DNA of 8,473 nt from Clostridiaceae bacterium (lineage in GTDB: Bacteria; Bacillota; Clostridia; Monoglobales; Firm-18). Below are positions 1 through 6,664 of this stretch, piece by piece. The stretch covers positions 1-8,473 of the forward strand of contig JAAZFB010000488.1 in NCBI GenBank assembly GCA_012511915.1, written 5' to 3'. Each line of letters starts with the position of its first letter. Within the stretch, counting starts at the first letter, position 1. Below the pieces are notes generated by a model. It saw nothing but the letters and a program-made list of their open reading frames with translations, was not told the DNA's origin and made no database searches. The position numbers were made by a program, and so were the translations under genes.

Positions 1-816
1 GGGGAATCAGCTGTTATAAGTATTGATAACGAAGACAAAACTATGGTATTGGCTGTTAAAACGGAAAACGTAAGTATGGATAGCCTTGGTGGCAATATTA
101 CTGTTTCCATTCCATATACGCCGAGTGATGCTGAAGATCCTAACGGACTCTTGGTGTATCGAACAGACGAATCCGAAACCATTAAACCTGTGATATACTC
201 TTTATATAACCCCGAAACAGGGAAAATCCTGTTTCAGACAGAAAAAACGGGTGAATACGTTGTCGGACACAACAAAATAATATTTTCTGATGATTTAGGC
301 TGGGCAAAGGACTATATCGTTTTTCTGGCAGCCAGAGATATTGTAAGGGGCGTGGCTGAGGGCATATTTGACAAAGACAGGGCTGTTACGAGGGCAGAAT
401 TTATTACAATGCTGTCAAGACTTAACGGTGCTGAATCGCCTGACGCAGCCTTGCCATTTACCGACATCGATAAAGGTATATGGTATGAACAGCCTGTAAA
501 ATGGGCATTTGCAAACGGCATTGTATTCGGTATTAGTGACACTGAATTTTTACCTGATAAGAACATAAGTCGCGAGGAAATGGCAGCAATGCTTTACCGC
601 TACATGGAATATGCAGGGCATACATTGCATAAAAATGCTGAAGGGTTTGACGATAAGGACACTATAAGCGATTGGGCAAGAGAAGCAATTGATGCCATGA
701 AGGCATCAGGGATTATTGAAGGCACAGGAGAAAACATGTTTGAGCCTCAAAGGCTTTCAAGCAGAGCAGAAGGCGCTAAAGTAATTGCCGAGGTATTGAA
801 ATATACTTTCAGGTAA
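1..816 (+). CDS. SLH-domain surface protein, C-terminal part (5' end outside the window)
   Basis: The reading frame is open from base 1 to the TAA at 814-816, giving 271 residues of a longer protein. The internal ATG at 43 is not a credible start because the frame continues upstream. The first ~90 residues form a beta-rich segment of the type that often precedes SLH domains in clostridial surface proteins. It reads like an 'IPYTPSDAEDPNGLLVYRTD ... TGKILFQTEKTGEYVVGHN' module. Three SLH domains follow: about 283-423 (starts FSDDLGWAKDY, contains VTRAEF), 457-612 (FTDIDKGIWY, contains ISREEM) and 646-804 (FDDKDTISDW, contains SSRAEG). SLH triplets are known to bind pyruvylated secondary cell-wall polymer, so the protein is probably exported and held non-covalently at the wall. 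The third repeat has SSRAEG where TRAE is usual, a mild divergence. The N-terminal functional part is not visible, so the role beyond anchoring is unknown. A terminator-like hairpin follows 50 bases after the stop. Confidence 0.9.
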   Translation, partial: GESAVISIDNEDKTMVLAVKTENVSMDSLGGNITVSIPYTPSDAEDPNGLLVYRTDESETIKPVIYSLYNPETGKILFQTEKTGEYVVGHNKIIFSDDLGWAKDYIVFLAARDIVRGVAEGIFDKDRAVTRAEFITMLSRLNGAESPDAALPFTDIDKGIWYEQPVKWAFANGIVFGISDTEFLPDKNISREEMAAMLYRYMEYAGHTLHKNAEGFDDKDTISDWAREAIDAMKASGIIEGTGENMFEPQRLSSRAEGAKVIAEVLKYTFR

Positions 817-866
817 AGAAAAGCAACAGAAAAATACTAATCCTCGATTAAAAAATTACAATAAAC

Positions 867-938
867 ACTTTGGATTTTTTTCGTCTGGCAAGGCGCGTTC
901 TTCCAACGCAGCATGACGGAAAAAATCCAAAGTTTTTT
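867..938 (+). terminator. Long hairpin with T-run, probable terminator of the SLH gene
   Basis: The 19-base arms 867-885 and 915-933 are complementary apart from one T/G pair, which can pair as G.U in the plus-strand RNA. The 29-base loop contains a second small stem, gcgtt (895-899) with aacgc (905-909). The 3' arm runs into six T residues at 933-938. The position, 50 bases after the stop of the plus-strand gene and in a convergent spacer, fits intrinsic termination. The arm is unusually long and AT-rich and the loop is structured, so this may be a repeat-family hairpin recruited as a terminator. No comparable T-run follows on the minus strand, so termination of the opposing gene here is less certain. 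Confidence 0.65.
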
Positions 939-950
939 GTTGTTATACTA

Positions 951-1111
951 ATACTAAACACTAATAAAAACCGGCTGTCTTTGCGGTCTTTTCCCCGCTC
1001 GACTTTCGAATTTTTCGGTTAAATAACAATGGTTATTCGCCCTCAAAATTCAAAACCCGAACAGAAAAAATCCTCGCAAATCTTACTTGGTTTTTAATTA
1101 GTGTTTAGTAT
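951..1111. repeat. Large imperfect palindrome (~160 bp) between convergent genes
   Basis: Several nested inverted repeats share one centre near position 1030. The outer arms are 951-972 (atactaaacactaat then aaaaacc) and 1089-1111, identical apart from one extra base. Next come tttgcg 980-985 with cgcaaa 1075-1080, then gaatttt 1008-1014 with aaaattc 1045-1051. The core is aataac 1022-1027 with gttatt 1032-1037 around a four-base loop. A further weak outer match pairs 942-952 with 1120-1130, which reaches the last codons and TAG stop of the hydrolase gene. There is no open frame of note inside. Together with the hairpin at 867-938, this accounts for most of the 304-base gene-free stretch 817-1120. 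It could be a MITE-like remnant, a cruciform or a structured RNA. I cannot tell which. Confidence 0.6.
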
Positions 1112-1120
1112 AATCGTGTA

Positions 1121-3832
1121 CTAGTATAATCCGAATTCCACAAAACAATATCCGTCGTTCCATTTTTGAGGATTTTTCGACCATATGCAAGACTCTTTAA
1201 AGAAACTGCCCGGTCCTACGACATGGGACTCGCCAATTTGCAGATGATGAGGCCCCATCATATTGCGTAGGTTGTTGATTAGGGTAAGGCGAACAGTATT
1301 CTCACCCTTATTCAGATACGCCGAAAGATTGAGCTCGGTAGGATTCCATAAAACTGGGGCGGCATCCTTGCCGTTAACAGAAACCAAAACAGCATTCACG
1401 CCTTTTGTATGAAAAACAAGCTTTTGATTGTTATCTTCTTCGAAAATATTTTTTTCCACCGTCAATGTGCCGGCAAAGAAGGGGAAACCCTGCTGTTCTA
1501 AATTTTGGAGCGTAACGGTTTTTGTCGGTTTGGTCAGACGGAAGTTACCGCAGAAGCGCAGTGCGTCTTTGTCCAGCTTTTCAACCTCACCACTGTGCGA
1601 TACACCAAACTGCCCGATCAGGTATATGGGTTCTATCTCCATATCATAGGTCATTTTATTTAGTTCACTTTCAAACATTAACGCCTTTTCGAGATTTTCA
1701 TATACCTCTTTTGATTGTGTAAACACTGTTTCTAAAACAATGGTGTTATCCCCCGCATCAAAAAAGGAGCCAATCGGTATTTTGCGGAAAGCGCTGTCGG
1801 CAAAATATCCTGCATCTGTCTTGGGCACACTCTTGCCATTGACGACGATTTCAAAAATCTCCGGAGTTTCAATGACCAGGTATAGTTCTTCGGGTATGCA
1901 GTCAGTTTGTACGCTGAATTCCTGTCGGATTCTGACAGGCCTTTTTAAGTCGCAGGCTCTTTTTTGGATATTTAGTACATAGCCATTTTCCTCAACCATT
2001 TCACCATCAAAGAAATATTTGCAGTAATCCAACGTCAAAACATTCGGGCTGTGTTCGGTAACAGTCCATTCTCCCCCTAAAGGCAGCTCGGAAAGCTGCC
2101 GTTCCTTTTGTATTTCCAGCTTGGGTGTACCGTCCTCAATAACGACTAGGCTGCCATAGGGTGCAAACTCATAATAGCCATTAAAGGGATACAGCTCTCC
2201 GGTGGTAATATCCATATATTGCGAACCGCTCTTGACATATGCCTTTTGTACCTCTTCTGTCGTGTTGACAAAATAATGCATAACGAAATCTTTATAGAGC
2301 CTTTTGGCGTATGTAACATGTTTGTTGTCAATGATATCATCGGCGGGGATTTCATCGAGGTTAGCAAATATACCCCCGTTAGCTTTATATTTCTCCAATA
2401 GCGTCTTTGTACTATCTAATAGGAGGTTATCAGGCATCATCACAATGGTTGTATATCGCATGTTGCCGATAATCAGACTTTTTCCCTCTACCCTGGCATG
2501 TCGCTCCATTATGGTTTCATCGCCCAAATGGAAGGACACATGCTTCTCCTCCAAGGCGAGGCAAAGACGAATAAAGTTCATGCCCAATTCATAAATGTTC
2601 TTATTCTCACTGTTGTCAAACATAGACCAGGCAGTTGTCTGCGGATGGATGAGTAATATATTGACGTTCACATCTCCCTCTGTCAATAACATGCCGATGC
2701 GGGACATAGAATCGTTAAATATCTTATAGACCTCCCACCATGGCTGCTGATAATACATAGCCGGCGGATAATCCCGCTTTCTAATGCCGCGGAGGGAATA
2801 TCCCTCTAAATGCTGACATAAGAGATTCACACCCCGGACCATCTGCCATTCGTAAATTCTTTTCAACTCGCTAAAGCTGACATTATGACCGCAAAGGGCG
2901 AAGGTTTCCGATAATACCTGTTTTTTCCCTAACTGCTGCGCCACAGAAGCTACCTGATACATCGCCAGGCATTCCTCTTTCGGGATGGGTCGGCCAAGCC
3001 GATCTATACCCGGCATGGCAAAGTATTCATAATGAGGCATAACGGCGCCGTTAGATGTAACCTGTATCCTCATACTTTCTACTAAAACGAGATGCCCGGT
3101 GCGGAGTAAACTGCGTCCCGTACACCAATCATAAATTTGTTTCATGCAATTTTCTGAAAACAAATCGCATATAAGTTTCCAAAACTTAATACGCGTATTT
3201 TTATAATCGCCAACGGCAGAAAAGAGCTCTGCCAAGTGAGGCAACAAATCCTCCCCGTAGGCTGCCTTGTAAGCATCGGGAAGCTGTAGGCTCCAAGGAA
3301 TGCCGTTGCGGGAAATTTGGGGTTCATCTGTAAAAAAGCCCCGTATATCATTTTTGTATCGTTCATAATATGGTTCATACACTTCGCTGATAAATGCAGC
3401 GATGACCTCTCCATCCAGTGTGTCAACATAAAAGGGGTTTATCTCATAGTAAAAGTGATATCCGTCCTGATTAATAATCGTGTGTGGTGTATCCCCTTCT
3501 CCCGGTTCCATACGGAGATATTTTTGCTGAAATTTTGCGCCCCGACCATTTACCCTGCCGCCGCCAAAGCCGCTTGGCCAGCCGTTTTCGTCATATGCCC
3601 ATGCACCCATGGAAAGCTTTTGGGCCTCCGCTACCGAACAGTCCACGTTTTCAAACCATTCCACCTGCATATATTCAGTCTGCAGTCCGCCCCGTGCATG
3701 CATAATGAATCCGCCGATGCCAACCTTGTGCATCATGTGAATTTGGCGAAGAGTTTCATCGGTTTTTAGCTTTTCGTTCCAAGACCAAAAGGGGATTGGC
3801 CTATAGCGATTCGGAACAGATTTAAAATCCAT
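1121..3832 (-). CDS. GH106-like glycoside hydrolase (alpha-L-rhamnosidase-related), cytoplasmic
   Basis: This 903-residue protein starts at the ATG 3830-3832, chosen because AAAGGA lies 8 bases upstream and the family-typical N-terminus (MDFKSVPNRYRPIPFWSWN) begins there. The frame stays open to a TTG at 3913, but that would put 27 extra residues in palindromic leader DNA. Residues 14-22 (PFWSWNEKL), 40-50 (GGFIMHARGGL) and 78-92 (WAYDENGWPSGFGGG) are hallmarks of the GH106-related barrel seen in many Clostridia and Bacteroidetes proteins. TDEP (about 168-171) and SETFALCG (308-315) hold the acidic residues I would propose as catalytic, which is inference. The C-terminal third has two jelly-roll-like, GH2-type sugar-binding segments (around 583-705 and 760-870), with NNLRNMMGPHHL near the end. 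There is no signal peptide, so it probably acts on imported oligosaccharides. The linkage cleaved is unknown; alpha-L-rhamnoside is only the best guess from the family. By eye it is more GC-rich than the two nucleotide-sugar genes upstream. Confidence 0.82.
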   Translation of the reverse strand: MDFKSVPNRYRPIPFWSWNEKLKTDETLRQIHMMHKVGIGGFIMHARGGLQTEYMQVEWFENVDCSVAEAQKLSMGAWAYDENGWPSGFGGGRVNGRGAKFQQKYLRMEPGEGDTPHTIINQDGYHFYYEINPFYVDTLDGEVIAAFISEVYEPYYERYKNDIRGFFTDEPQISRNGIPWSLQLPDAYKAAYGEDLLPHLAELFSAVGDYKNTRIKFWKLICDLFSENCMKQIYDWCTGRSLLRTGHLVLVESMRIQVTSNGAVMPHYEYFAMPGIDRLGRPIPKEECLAMYQVASVAQQLGKKQVLSETFALCGHNVSFSELKRIYEWQMVRGVNLLCQHLEGYSLRGIRKRDYPPAMYYQQPWWEVYKIFNDSMSRIGMLLTEGDVNVNILLIHPQTTAWSMFDNSENKNIYELGMNFIRLCLALEEKHVSFHLGDETIMERHARVEGKSLIIGNMRYTTIVMMPDNLLLDSTKTLLEKYKANGGIFANLDEIPADDIIDNKHVTYAKRLYKDFVMHYFVNTTEEVQKAYVKSGSQYMDITTGELYPFNGYYEFAPYGSLVVIEDGTPKLEIQKERQLSELPLGGEWTVTEHSPNVLTLDYCKYFFDGEMVEENGYVLNIQKRACDLKRPVRIRQEFSVQTDCIPEELYLVIETPEIFEIVVNGKSVPKTDAGYFADSAFRKIPIGSFFDAGDNTIVLETVFTQSKEVYENLEKALMFESELNKMTYDMEIEPIYLIGQFGVSHSGEVEKLDKDALRFCGNFRLTKPTKTVTLQNLEQQGFPFFAGTLTVEKNIFEEDNNQKLVFHTKGVNAVLVSVNGKDAAPVLWNPTELNLSAYLNKGENTVRLTLINNLRNMMGPHHLQIGESHVVGPGSFFKESCIWSKNPQKWNDGYCFVEFGLY

Positions 3833-3840
3833 AACGTCCG

Positions 3841-3847
3841 TCCTTTC
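3841..3847 (-). promoter_or_regulatory. Ribosome binding site that fixes the hydrolase start
   Basis: On the minus strand this reads GAAAGGA, 8 bases before the ATG at 3832. It supports a 903-residue product rather than the longer frame opening at the TTG at 3913, which has no comparable site. Confidence 0.75.
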
Positions 3848-3866
3848 TGATGTGCAAAGTGCATTT

Positions 3867-3948
3867 ATACTATTTTCCTTAGCACGTTCGCTAATTGCGA
3901 ACGTTATAGACAAACTTGTTTGTCTATATTTTTGAATGATAATACTAA
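3867..3948. repeat. Structured repeat element, copy 1, in the hydrolase leader
   Basis: The element begins with atactattttcctta (3867-3881), identical to 5243-5257, and ends with a tail similar to 5291-5313 (a T/A-rich run, aatg, then aatactaa). Between these ends lie two perfect inverted repeats. The first is acgttcgc (3884-3891) with gcgaacgt (3897-3904) around a five-base loop. The second is tatagacaaac (3905-3915) with gtttgtctata (3918-3928) around two bases. The layout matches copy 2 at 5242-5312 stem for stem, but the arm sequences are unrelated. The element lies wholly between the promoter and the ribosome binding site of the hydrolase gene, so it would be transcribed in the leader. 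Alternatively, the two palindromes are independent operators. Confidence 0.55.
3905..3928. promoter_or_regulatory. Perfect 11-bp inverted repeat, candidate operator or leader hairpin
   Basis: Arms 3905-3915 and 3918-3928 are perfectly complementary with a two-base spacer. The symmetry and 24-bp size are typical of dimeric repressor operators of the LacI or GntR type. It lies about 55-80 bases downstream of the predicted transcription start of the hydrolase gene, where a bound protein could act as a roadblock. As RNA a two-base loop would be strained but could open to four to six bases. No regulator gene is visible nearby, so the operator role is inference. Confidence 0.45.
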
Positions 3949-3986
3949 TTTGCGTTAGAAAAATTTCATTAATTGCGAATTAGTAT
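3942..3986. repeat. Inverted repeat at the predicted transcription start of the hydrolase gene
   Basis: atactaatt (3942-3950) and aattagtat (3978-3986) are perfect inverted copies separated by 27 bases. The upstream arm covers the predicted +1 position, so the mRNA would begin with a stem, or a protein bound here would touch the start site. taattgcgaa occurs at 3970-3979 and again at 3892-3901, linking this repeat to the neighbouring palindrome. Confidence 0.5.
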
Positions 3987-3990
3987 CAGA

Positions 3991-4019
3991 AGTATAACAT
4001 AATGAAGCCTACTTGTCAA
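3991..4019 (-). promoter_or_regulatory. Strong sigma-A-type promoter for the hydrolase gene
   Basis: On the minus strand the sequence has a perfect -35 TTGACA (4014-4019), a 17-base spacer and a -10 TATACT (3991-3996) preceded by TG one base away (an extended -10). Transcription should start near 3984, giving a leader of about 150 nt before the ATG at 3832. The promoter lies just downstream of the epimerase stop, so the hydrolase is probably its own transcription unit even though it points the same way as the epimerase and ugd. Confidence 0.8.
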
Positions 4020-4090
4020 AGGCTTGCGAATTGATTGAACCGCATAAAATAAGAAGTAAATTCTCAAAGTAAATGCAAGCGCGCTATACG

Positions 4091-5116
4091 TTACTTCACA
4101 TTATAATACTTTACATACCATTGGGCAAATTTCTGTAATCCTTCTTCTAAAGAGGTATTAGGCTTAAACCCTATGGCTTCCTGCAGCAAATCAATAGATG
4201 CATAAGTGATTGGTACGTCACCGAATGTAATAGGCTCAAATATTTTATCAAATATGACCTCTCTGCCTACAGCGGTACTTAAGCATTTTTCCAGAGTCTC
4301 AATAAATACCATCAACTTTTCAGGTTTATTATTTCCGATGTTGAAAACCCTATGTGATACAGTCGCGGGAGGTACATTACTTAAGATTCTTACAATTCCC
4401 TCCACGATGTCATCAATATATGTGAAGTCACGATAGAGATCATTTTCAAAATCACCATTATTAAATATTTTGATTTGCTCGCCTTCAAAGTACTTGTTAG
4501 TAAAACTAAAATATGCCATATCTGGCCGACCCATGGGACCATACACAGTAAAAAATCTGAGCCCTGTGGAAGGTATCTTGTATAGATGGCTATATGTGTA
4601 AGCAATCAATTCATTTGATTTCTTTGTTGCAGCATAAAGTGATATCGGATGATCTGCAAAATCCGATTCTTCAAAAGGAACTTTCTTATTGGATCCATAT
4701 ACTGAACTTGATGAGGCGTAGATGAGGTGCTCAACGGGATAATATCTGCAAGCTTCGAGTATGTTAAAAAACCCTATAATATTGCTTTGAATGTATATAT
4801 CAGGATTCTCCATTGAATACCTCACGCCAGCTTGGGCAGCAAGATTTACAACGATATTCGGTTTGAATTCTTCAAAGAGCTTAGTAATCATATTCTTATC
4901 AGAAATGTCGCATTTTATAAAGTTAAATTGTTCAAAGGTTTTGAGCTGCTCCAGGCGAGTATATTTAAGATTAACATTATAATAGTCATTTATACTGTCA
5001 ACTCCAATTACTCGGCATCCCTGCTCTAAAAGTTTCTTTGCTAAAAAAAAACCTATGAAGCCTGCCACTCCGGTTATAAGGTAGGTTTTACCCGTATCTA
5101 TCGAGTTGTGTTGCAT
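4091..5116 (-). CDS. UDP-glucuronate 4-epimerase-like NAD-dependent epimerase (extended SDR)
   Basis: This 341-residue protein has the length usual for UDP-glucuronate 4-epimerases, which interconvert UDP-glucuronate and UDP-galacturonate with bound NAD. The Rossmann motif GVAGFIG is at residues 16-22, the acidic end of beta-2 at D40, and NLAAQAGVRYS at 91-101 fits the family. The catalytic Ser cluster SSSSVYG is at 135-141 and the YxxxK pair is Y161/K165. GRPDMA (196-201) and RDFTYIDDI (229-237) are typical of the glucuronate 4-epimerase branch rather than plain GalE. It lies 231 bases downstream of ugd on the same strand, which supports UDP-glucuronate as substrate. The start ATG has only a weak AAGG upstream, and no later Met precedes the Rossmann motif. 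The product is cytosolic. GalE-like or dTDP-sugar dehydratase activity is less likely. Confidence 0.88.
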   Translation of the reverse strand: MQHNSIDTGKTYLITGVAGFIGFFLAKKLLEQGCRVIGVDSINDYYNVNLKYTRLEQLKTFEQFNFIKCDISDKNMITKLFEEFKPNIVVNLAAQAGVRYSMENPDIYIQSNIIGFFNILEACRYYPVEHLIYASSSSVYGSNKKVPFEESDFADHPISLYAATKKSNELIAYTYSHLYKIPSTGLRFFTVYGPMGRPDMAYFSFTNKYFEGEQIKIFNNGDFENDLYRDFTYIDDIVEGIVRILSNVPPATVSHRVFNIGNNKPEKLMVFIETLEKCLSTAVGREVIFDKIFEPITFGDVPITYASIDLLQEAIGFKPNTSLEEGLQKFAQWYVKYYNVK

Positions 5117-5167
5117 TTTTTTCGCAGCCTTGGCTATTTATTTAGAATTAGTAGTATTACTATTTAC

Positions 5168-5197
5168 TAAAGCACAGTTGTGATATACTGTGCTTTA
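5168..5197. repeat. Perfect 11-bp hairpin in the ugd-epimerase spacer
   Basis: taaagcacagt (5168-5178) and actgtgcttta (5187-5197) are perfect inverted copies around an eight-base loop. In the direction of the genes (minus) no T-run follows, so it is not a clear terminator. On the plus strand a T5 run follows six bases later, but no plus-strand gene ends here. It could stabilise or process the mRNA, or bind a regulator ahead of the epimerase gene. Confidence 0.5.
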
Positions 5198-5206
5198 TAC
5201 TGTTTT

Positions 5207-5231
5207 TAAATTAAATTATTGATTTAATTTA
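5207..5231. repeat. 10-bp AT-only inverted repeat
   Basis: Arms 5207-5216 and 5222-5231 (taaattaaat / atttaattta) pair perfectly around five bases. It is made only of A and T, so it is weak as RNA, and AT-rich spacers can form such repeats by chance. It sits directly between the hairpin at 5168-5197 and the structured repeat at 5242-5312. Confidence 0.35.
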
Positions 5232-5241
5232 GGAACAATTC

Positions 5242-5312
5242 AATACTATTTTCCTTACGCCAACGGCGTTGTTGACACGAATGTGTCAACATTTTAAAAT
5301 GGGAATAGTATT
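5242..5312. repeat. Structured repeat element, copy 2, between ugd and the epimerase gene
   Basis: Terminal inverted repeats aatactatt (5242-5250) and aatagtatt (5304-5312) bound the element, extended inward by ttcc and ggg. Inside are two hairpins: acgcc (5257-5261) with ggcgt (5265-5269), and gttgacac (5271-5278) with gtgtcaac (5283-5290) around gaat. The self-complementary attttaaaat (5291-5300) follows. The left end matches copy 1 (3867-3881) over 15 bases, while the stem arms differ completely. It contains no coding frame. The TIRs and small size suggest a MITE-like or structured repeat that depends on machinery elsewhere. Confidence 0.6.
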
Positions 5313-5323
5313 ACACGCGAGAT

Positions 5324-5335
5324 TTCCGATCGGAA
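5324..5335. repeat. 12-bp perfect palindrome just downstream of ugd
   Basis: ttccgatcggaa is fully self-complementary with no spacer and lies 12 bases after the ugd stop codon. It could be a protein-binding site, but chance is a real alternative at this length. Confidence 0.25.
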
Positions 5336-5347
5336 CAAATATATTGC

Positions 5348-6664
5348 TCATTCTCTTCCAATGCCTTTATATAAGAAACCGTTATTTTTTATATAGCTTG
5401 GCTCAAACATATTTCTCAAGTCTATTATAACGGGATTATTGACAATACCTTTGATGACTGTAAAATCAATATCCCGGAATTGTTTCCAATCCGTTGCAAA
5501 TATTATGCAATCACTTCCCTCACAAGCCGATAACTCATCATCGCAATACTTTATAGCAAGCTCGGGGTAAGAATTTTTCATGCTGTCCATAGCTTTAGGG
5601 TCGAATGCCTTGATTATGCCTCCGTTTTTCAATAGTTCTTCAATAATATATATCGAAGCGGACTCGCGAATATCGGCTGTATTAGGTTTAAACGCAAGCC
5701 CCAATAAGGTAAACGTCTTCTCTTTCACTTCGCCAATAACATTTATAATCTTCTGTACTGCTCTCTTACGCTGCAACAAATTTGAATTCATTACACTTTT
5801 AATAATATTAGGTTTATATCCGAGATCTTCGCCAATTTTTATAAGTGCTTTTGTATCTTTGGGGAAGCAGCTTCCTCCAAATCCGGGGCCGGGATTTAAA
5901 AACTTATCTCCAATTCTTTTATCTAATCCCATTGCATACGCAACCACACTGATATCTGCCCCACAGAGCTCGCAAATGTTTGCAATTTCATTTATATAAC
6001 TTATTTTAGTTGCAAGGAAAGCATTGGATGCATATTTTATCATTTCTGATGTTTCAATTTTAGTAAAAATAAAAGGCGTATCCTGAAATATAGGTGCGTT
6101 GTAAATATCTTTCATAATCATTGTTGCTCTTTGGCTATCAGTACCTATTACAATCCTGTCAGGGAAGTTGAAATCATTAATTGCAGTACCCTCACGCAAA
6201 AATTCAGGATTGGAAACTATATCAAACTCAATACTTTTTTTTGTATTTTTCATAATATCGTTTATAAAGCTCTTAACACGTTGGCATGTACCCACCGGTA
6301 CAGTACTTTTTATAATAATCAACTTATAGCTGTTGATATAATTTGCTATTTCTTTTGCTGCCTGATAAATATACTTAAGGTTTACCGACCCATCCTTTAA
6401 ACTTGGTGTCCCCACACATATGAATATTGCGGTTGAGTTCTCAATGGCTTTTTTTGTACTTGTTGTAAAATGCAATTTATTTACCAAACAATTCTTCTTA
6501 ATTAAGTCTTCAAGACCCGGTTCATATATAGGAAGCTCTAATTTATTTAGGTTATTAATTGTAGCCTTATTTTTGTCCATACAAATGACATTCATACCTA
6601 TATCAGCAAGACATGCACCTGTAATTAACCCCACATATCCTGCTCCTATAACAGTGATATTCAT
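5348..6664 (-). CDS. ugd: UDP-glucose 6-dehydrogenase
   Basis: This 438-residue protein has the standard bacterial length. It oxidises UDP-glucose to UDP-glucuronate with two NAD+, a committed step to uronic-acid surface polymers. The N-terminal Rossmann motif GAGYVG is at residues 7-12, followed by D30 at the end of beta-2. FICVGTP is at 81-87, STVPVGT at 120-126, and NPEFLREGTA at 152-161, which contributes to the active site. K210 and N214 fall in MIKYASNAFLATK, and the catalytic cysteine C266 in GPGFGGSCFPKD. The C-terminal UDP-binding domain carries GLAFKPNTADIRES (322-335). All expected catalytic residues are present. A strong site AGAGGAGA (6671-6678) precedes the ATG by six bases. The start codon overlaps the stop of the broken upstream frame (TAATG), so ugd was probably translationally coupled to that gene. 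The epimerase downstream would use its product. No promoter of its own is evident. Confidence 0.95.
   Translation of the reverse strand: MNITVIGAGYVGLITGACLADIGMNVICMDKNKATINNLNKLELPIYEPGLEDLIKKNCLVNKLHFTTSTKKAIENSTAIFICVGTPSLKDGSVNLKYIYQAAKEIANYINSYKLIIIKSTVPVGTCQRVKSFINDIMKNTKKSIEFDIVSNPEFLREGTAINDFNFPDRIVIGTDSQRATMIMKDIYNAPIFQDTPFIFTKIETSEMIKYASNAFLATKISYINEIANICELCGADISVVAYAMGLDKRIGDKFLNPGPGFGGSCFPKDTKALIKIGEDLGYKPNIIKSVMNSNLLQRKRAVQKIINVIGEVKEKTFTLLGLAFKPNTADIRESASIYIIEELLKNGGIIKAFDPKAMDSMKNSYPELAIKYCDDELSACEGSDCIIFATDWKQFRDIDFTVIKGIVNNPVIIDLRNMFEPSYIKNNGFLYKGIGRE

Noticed and set aside
817..1120. Small gene or CRISPR-like array in the convergent spacer
   Set aside because: There is no ribosome binding site with a sustained open frame, and the repeats are inverted around one centre rather than direct and regularly spaced.
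3317..3769. 150-codon open frame on the plus strand
   Set aside because: It lies entirely antisense to the conserved N-terminal barrel of the hydrolase and shows no recognisable domain or ribosome binding site.
3833..3913. 27-residue N-terminal extension of the hydrolase from a TTG at 3913
   Set aside because: It starts with TTG inside a perfect palindrome, has no ribosome binding site, and the family-typical N-terminus with a good AAAGGA site begins at 3832.
3833..3990. Known riboswitch class in the hydrolase leader
   Set aside because: I see only simple hairpins and none of the conserved cores of common riboswitches or a T-box.
5168..5206. Intrinsic terminator between ugd and the epimerase gene
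   Set aside because: The hairpin has no T-run in the direction of these genes; the T-run is only on the plus strand, where no gene ends.
5580..5999. 139-codon open frame on the plus strand
   Set aside because: It is antisense to the catalytic and C-terminal part of ugd, whose motifs are intact, and it has no protein-like signature.
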